A stretch of DNA of 64,000 nucleotides. Origin: Halorussus gelatinilyticus. Lineage in GTDB: Archaea; Halobacteriota; Halobacteria; Halobacteriales; Haladaptataceae. Shown piece by piece: positions 61,904 to 64,000 of this stretch. A program made the translations under genes and the position numbers. The notes below the pieces were generated by a model. It was not told the origin of the DNA and did not search any database. It was given only the letters and a program-made list of their open reading frames with translations. Every line of letters begins with the position of its first letter. Position 1 is the first letter of the stretch. The stretch lies in assembly GCF_023238445.1 (NCBI RefSeq), contig NZ_CP096658.1, positions 1 to 64,000 on the forward strand. Reading direction: 5' to 3'.

Positions 61904-63274
61904 ATGAAGCGAGTGGACGTTGCCATCGTCGGCGGCGGTCCCGCCGGGACCTCCGCCGCACGTGCGGCCGCCGAGCAGGGGGCCGACGCGCTCCTCGTCG
62001 AGAAAGGCGTCCCGCGCGCCGACCGCGAGGAGTTGGGACCGGACTCGACCGACGCCGCCGGAATGCTCGACTACTGGGTGGACATCATGGACGTGTCGTT
62101 CGAGGAGATTCCCGACCGCGTCGTCCTCCAGACGCTAGAGCGGACCGAGTTCTTCGGGCCGACCGAGACCGCCGTCATGGAGAGTACCGGCATCGAATCC
62201 TCGTACGACGGGTTCGGCTTCACCTTCCACCGCGCCCGGATGGACGACTGGCTCCGCGACCGCGCGGAGCGGGCGGGTGCGGAGTACCGCGTCGGTCTCG
62301 GCGTGACCGACGTGACCACCGACCTGTCGGGGTCGCCGACCCACACCTTGCAGCTCTCGGACGGGGAGGAGGTCGTCGCCGACTACCTGGTGCTGGCCGA
62401 CGGGCCGCAGCGACAGGTCACGATGCGGGCGCTCGACCGGTTCTCGCCCGACGACCGCCCGATTTCCGAGGTCATGGCTCCCAACGAGGCCAACCACATC
62501 GCGTATCAGGAGTACCGCGAGTTCCCCGAGGAACTGTTCGACCCGAGTTCGCTCAAGTTCTGGTGGGGCGTGATGCCCGGCGAGACCGCCTATCCGTGGA
62601 TATTCCCGAACGACGGGACGGTCGCGCGCGTGGGCCTGACGATGCCCATCGGGATGGACTTGGACGACGTGGCGAACCCCGGCGAGTACGACCTCCTGCG
62701 CGAGGACGACGACGCCATCCCCCGGCCCGCCGAGTACATCGAGCGCCTGCTGGACCGCCAGTTCGGCGACGAGTACGACGTGGAGGACTTCCCGCTGGTC
62801 ACGGACCGCGGCAAGAGCGAGGGGACCGAGACGTATCCCATCTCCTCGACCCGACCCATCGAGTCGCCGACCGCGGCCAACATCGCCGTCGCGGGCGGCG
62901 CGATGGGTACCACCTCGGCGTTCCACGAGGGCGGCTACCACGTCGCCGCCCGGACCGGCCAAATCGCGGGCGAACTCGCGGGCAAGGGTCGCCTCGGCGG
63001 CTACAACGACCGCTGGAAAGACGCCATCGGCGACGAAATCGTACGGAACGTCACCTTCGCCGACATCGTGGGCGACTACGGCCCCCGCGACTGGGACAAG
63101 GCGTTCTCGGCCGCCAGCGACATTCTGGCCGGGAAAGACGAGGGCGGCCTGCTGAAGTACAAGCTCCGGTCCGGACTCACCGGCGCGAAAATCGTCACGA
63201 AGTACAAGACAGCCAAGCGCAAGTTCAAGAACGGTAAGTACGTCCAGTTCGCGGAGTCGGAGTACACCGTCTGA
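61904..63274 (+). CDS. Geranylgeranyl-reductase-family flavoprotein
   Basis: 456 residues. The FAD-binding motif DVAIVGGGPAGTSAAR (about 5-20) starts the protein. GGAMGTTSAFHEGGYHVAART (about 335-355) is the typical second FAD motif of the geranylgeranyl reductase group, with the intervening substrate domain. Members reduce isoprenoid chains, for example in archaeal lipid synthesis, or act as electron-transfer flavoprotein dehydrogenases. No reductase-specific residue lets me choose. The ATG at 61904 has the leaderless promoter upstream. The C-terminus (about 405-456) is basic, which is unusual here. Confidence 0.85.
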   Translation: MKRVDVAIVGGGPAGTSAARAAAEQGADALLVEKGVPRADREELGPDSTDAAGMLDYWVDIMDVSFEEIPDRVVLQTLERTEFFGPTETAVMESTGIESSYDGFGFTFHRARMDDWLRDRAERAGAEYRVGLGVTDVTTDLSGSPTHTLQLSDGEEVVADYLVLADGPQRQVTMRALDRFSPDDRPISEVMAPNEANHIAYQEYREFPEELFDPSSLKFWWGVMPGETAYPWIFPNDGTVARVGLTMPIGMDLDDVANPGEYDLLREDDDAIPRPAEYIERLLDRQFGDEYDVEDFPLVTDRGKSEGTETYPISSTRPIESPTAANIAVAGGAMGTTSAFHEGGYHVAARTGQIAGELAGKGRLGGYNDRWKDAIGDEIVRNVTFADIVGDYGPRDWDKAFSAASDILAGKDEGGLLKYKLRSGLTGAKIVTKYKTAKRKFKNGKYVQFAESEYTV

Positions 63275-63352
63275 GGAGTCGGTTCAGTCGCTTTCTCGTT
63301 CTTCCGGCCGCCTCCGATAATTTGACACTTGCTCGCGTCCCTCTCTCGGTCG

Positions 63353-64000
63353 ATGACCGACGCCGACCTGCGACTCTTCGACGGGCACAACGACACCCTG
63401 CTGGACCTCCACATCGACGAGACCGGAACCGGCCGGTCGTTCTTCGAGCGGGGCGAGGCGGGCCACCTCGACCTCCCGCGGGCTCACGAGGCGAACCTCG
63501 GGGCCGGCCTGTTCGCCGTCTTCGTCCCGAACGAGGACTACGAGTACGAGCGACGCGAGACCGACGAGGGCTACGAGATGGACCTCCCGCCAGCGGTGGA
63601 CCACGAGCGCGCCAAGTCGTTCACCTACGACGCGCTGGCGCGCCTCCACCGCATCGCGGCCGAGTCGGACGGCGCGGTCCGGGTCGTCGGCGAGTACGCC
63701 GACTTGGAGGCCTGTCTCGTTCCCGACGACGGCGACGAGCGGGCCGGGACCGCCGCCGGCGACGGTCCCGGTCCGCTCGCCGCGGTTCCGCACCTCGAAG
63801 GTGCCGAGGCGGTCGCGCCGGACCTGTCGAACCTCGACTTCCTCTACGCGGCGGGGGTGCGCTCGGTCGGCCCGGTCTGGAGTCGCCCCAACGCGTTCGG
63901 CCACGGCGTCCGGTCGGAGTACCCCGGCACGCCCGACACCGGGCCGGGACTCACCGCGGCGGGGAGGGACCTCGTCCGCGCATGTAACGACCGCGGGATT
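63353..64000 (+). CDS. Membrane dipeptidase (M19 family), 5' part only
   Basis: The first 216 codons are present; the window ends inside the gene. FDGHNDTLLDL (about 9-19) carries the first His and Asp metal ligands of the M19 renal dipeptidase family. GAGLFAVFVP (about 51-60) and the downstream VPHLEGAEAV with Glu (about 147), then VRSVGPVWSRPNAFGHG, follow the family order. It hydrolyses dipeptides using two zincs. The ATG at 63353 is a good start. Confidence 0.88.
   Translation, partial: MTDADLRLFDGHNDTLLDLHIDETGTGRSFFERGEAGHLDLPRAHEANLGAGLFAVFVPNEDYEYERRETDEGYEMDLPPAVDHERAKSFTYDALARLHRIAAESDGAVRVVGEYADLEACLVPDDGDERAGTAAGDGPGPLAAVPHLEGAEAVAPDLSNLDFLYAAGVRSVGPVWSRPNAFGHGVRSEYPGTPDTGPGLTAAGRDLVRACNDRGI

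Noticed and set aside
1-64000. Possible CRISPR or transposase genes
   Set aside because: The repeat arrays have no unique spacers (units are contiguous), and no cas-like or transposase protein is visible.
1-64000. tRNA or rRNA genes
   Set aside because: A search by eye for T-loop and acceptor patterns gave no convincing cloverleaf; covariance-model scanning would be decisive.

Overview
The window is haloarchaeal chromosomal DNA. It is GC-rich with strongly G/C third codon positions. Its proteins are Asp/Glu-rich, many exported proteins carry twin-arginine signals, and several genes look leaderless (a TATA-like box about 25 nt before the start codon). Family content is typical of Halobacteria: CDC48, the RPA1/Rpap1/phosphoesterase cluster, SDO1, aIF2-beta, HalOD1, DUF357, UPF0058, UPF0179 and UPF0212. 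I see no rRNA, tRNA, CRISPR array, transposase or integrase. Genus cannot be fixed from sequence reading alone.

Layout. 0-7 kb: CDC48 AAA ATPase, then Tat-exported and membrane proteins, including a lipoprotein whose end runs into a 33-bp triplicate repeat broken by a stop codon. 7-17 kb: an Lhr-type helicase, a methyltransferase, a truncated haemoglobin, small membrane proteins, and the tightly overlapping rpa1-rpap1-rpe operon for single-stranded DNA binding. 17-24 kb: an arylsulfotransferase-like membrane-anchored protein, the riboflavin/F420 reductase ArfC, a TetR-MATE efflux operon with a palindromic operator, and a glutaredoxin-thioredoxin reductase fusion. 24-33 kb: a cupredoxin, small zinc-finger proteins, aIF2-beta, an OGG-type glycosylase, a zinc alcohol dehydrogenase paired with an SRPBCC protein, acylphosphatase, and two long Arg-rich disordered proteins. 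33-42 kb: Nnr-MoaC, HflX with a DUF2209-like gene, FUN14, SDO1, oligoendopeptidase F and UPF0179.

43-51 kb holds the most coherent functional block: two different PrkA-type kinases, a DUF444 (YeaH-like, VWA/MIDAS) protein and a SpoVR protein in one operon behind an 824-bp leader region. This is a non-sporulating archaeal version, with a duplicated and diverged kinase, of the bacterial yeaG-yeaH-ycgB stress module. 51-55 kb encodes a chemotaxis transducer co-transcribed with a BMP-family binding lipoprotein. 55-64 kb has membrane and cell-surface proteins (one with a PGF-CTERM-like tail), an amidohydrolase, an S9 peptidase, a geranylgeranyl-reductase-like flavoprotein, and the start of a membrane dipeptidase cut by the window edge.

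Intergenic DNA is unusually structured. Two tandem-repeat arrays with related cores lie at 16952-17059 and 33035-33109. Long perfect hairpins occur at 32984-33021, 2311-2339 and 56007-56029. Palindromes sit on several promoters. Two conserved genes (DUF7344-like and DUF2209-like) lack any normal start codon in front of their conserved N-termini.
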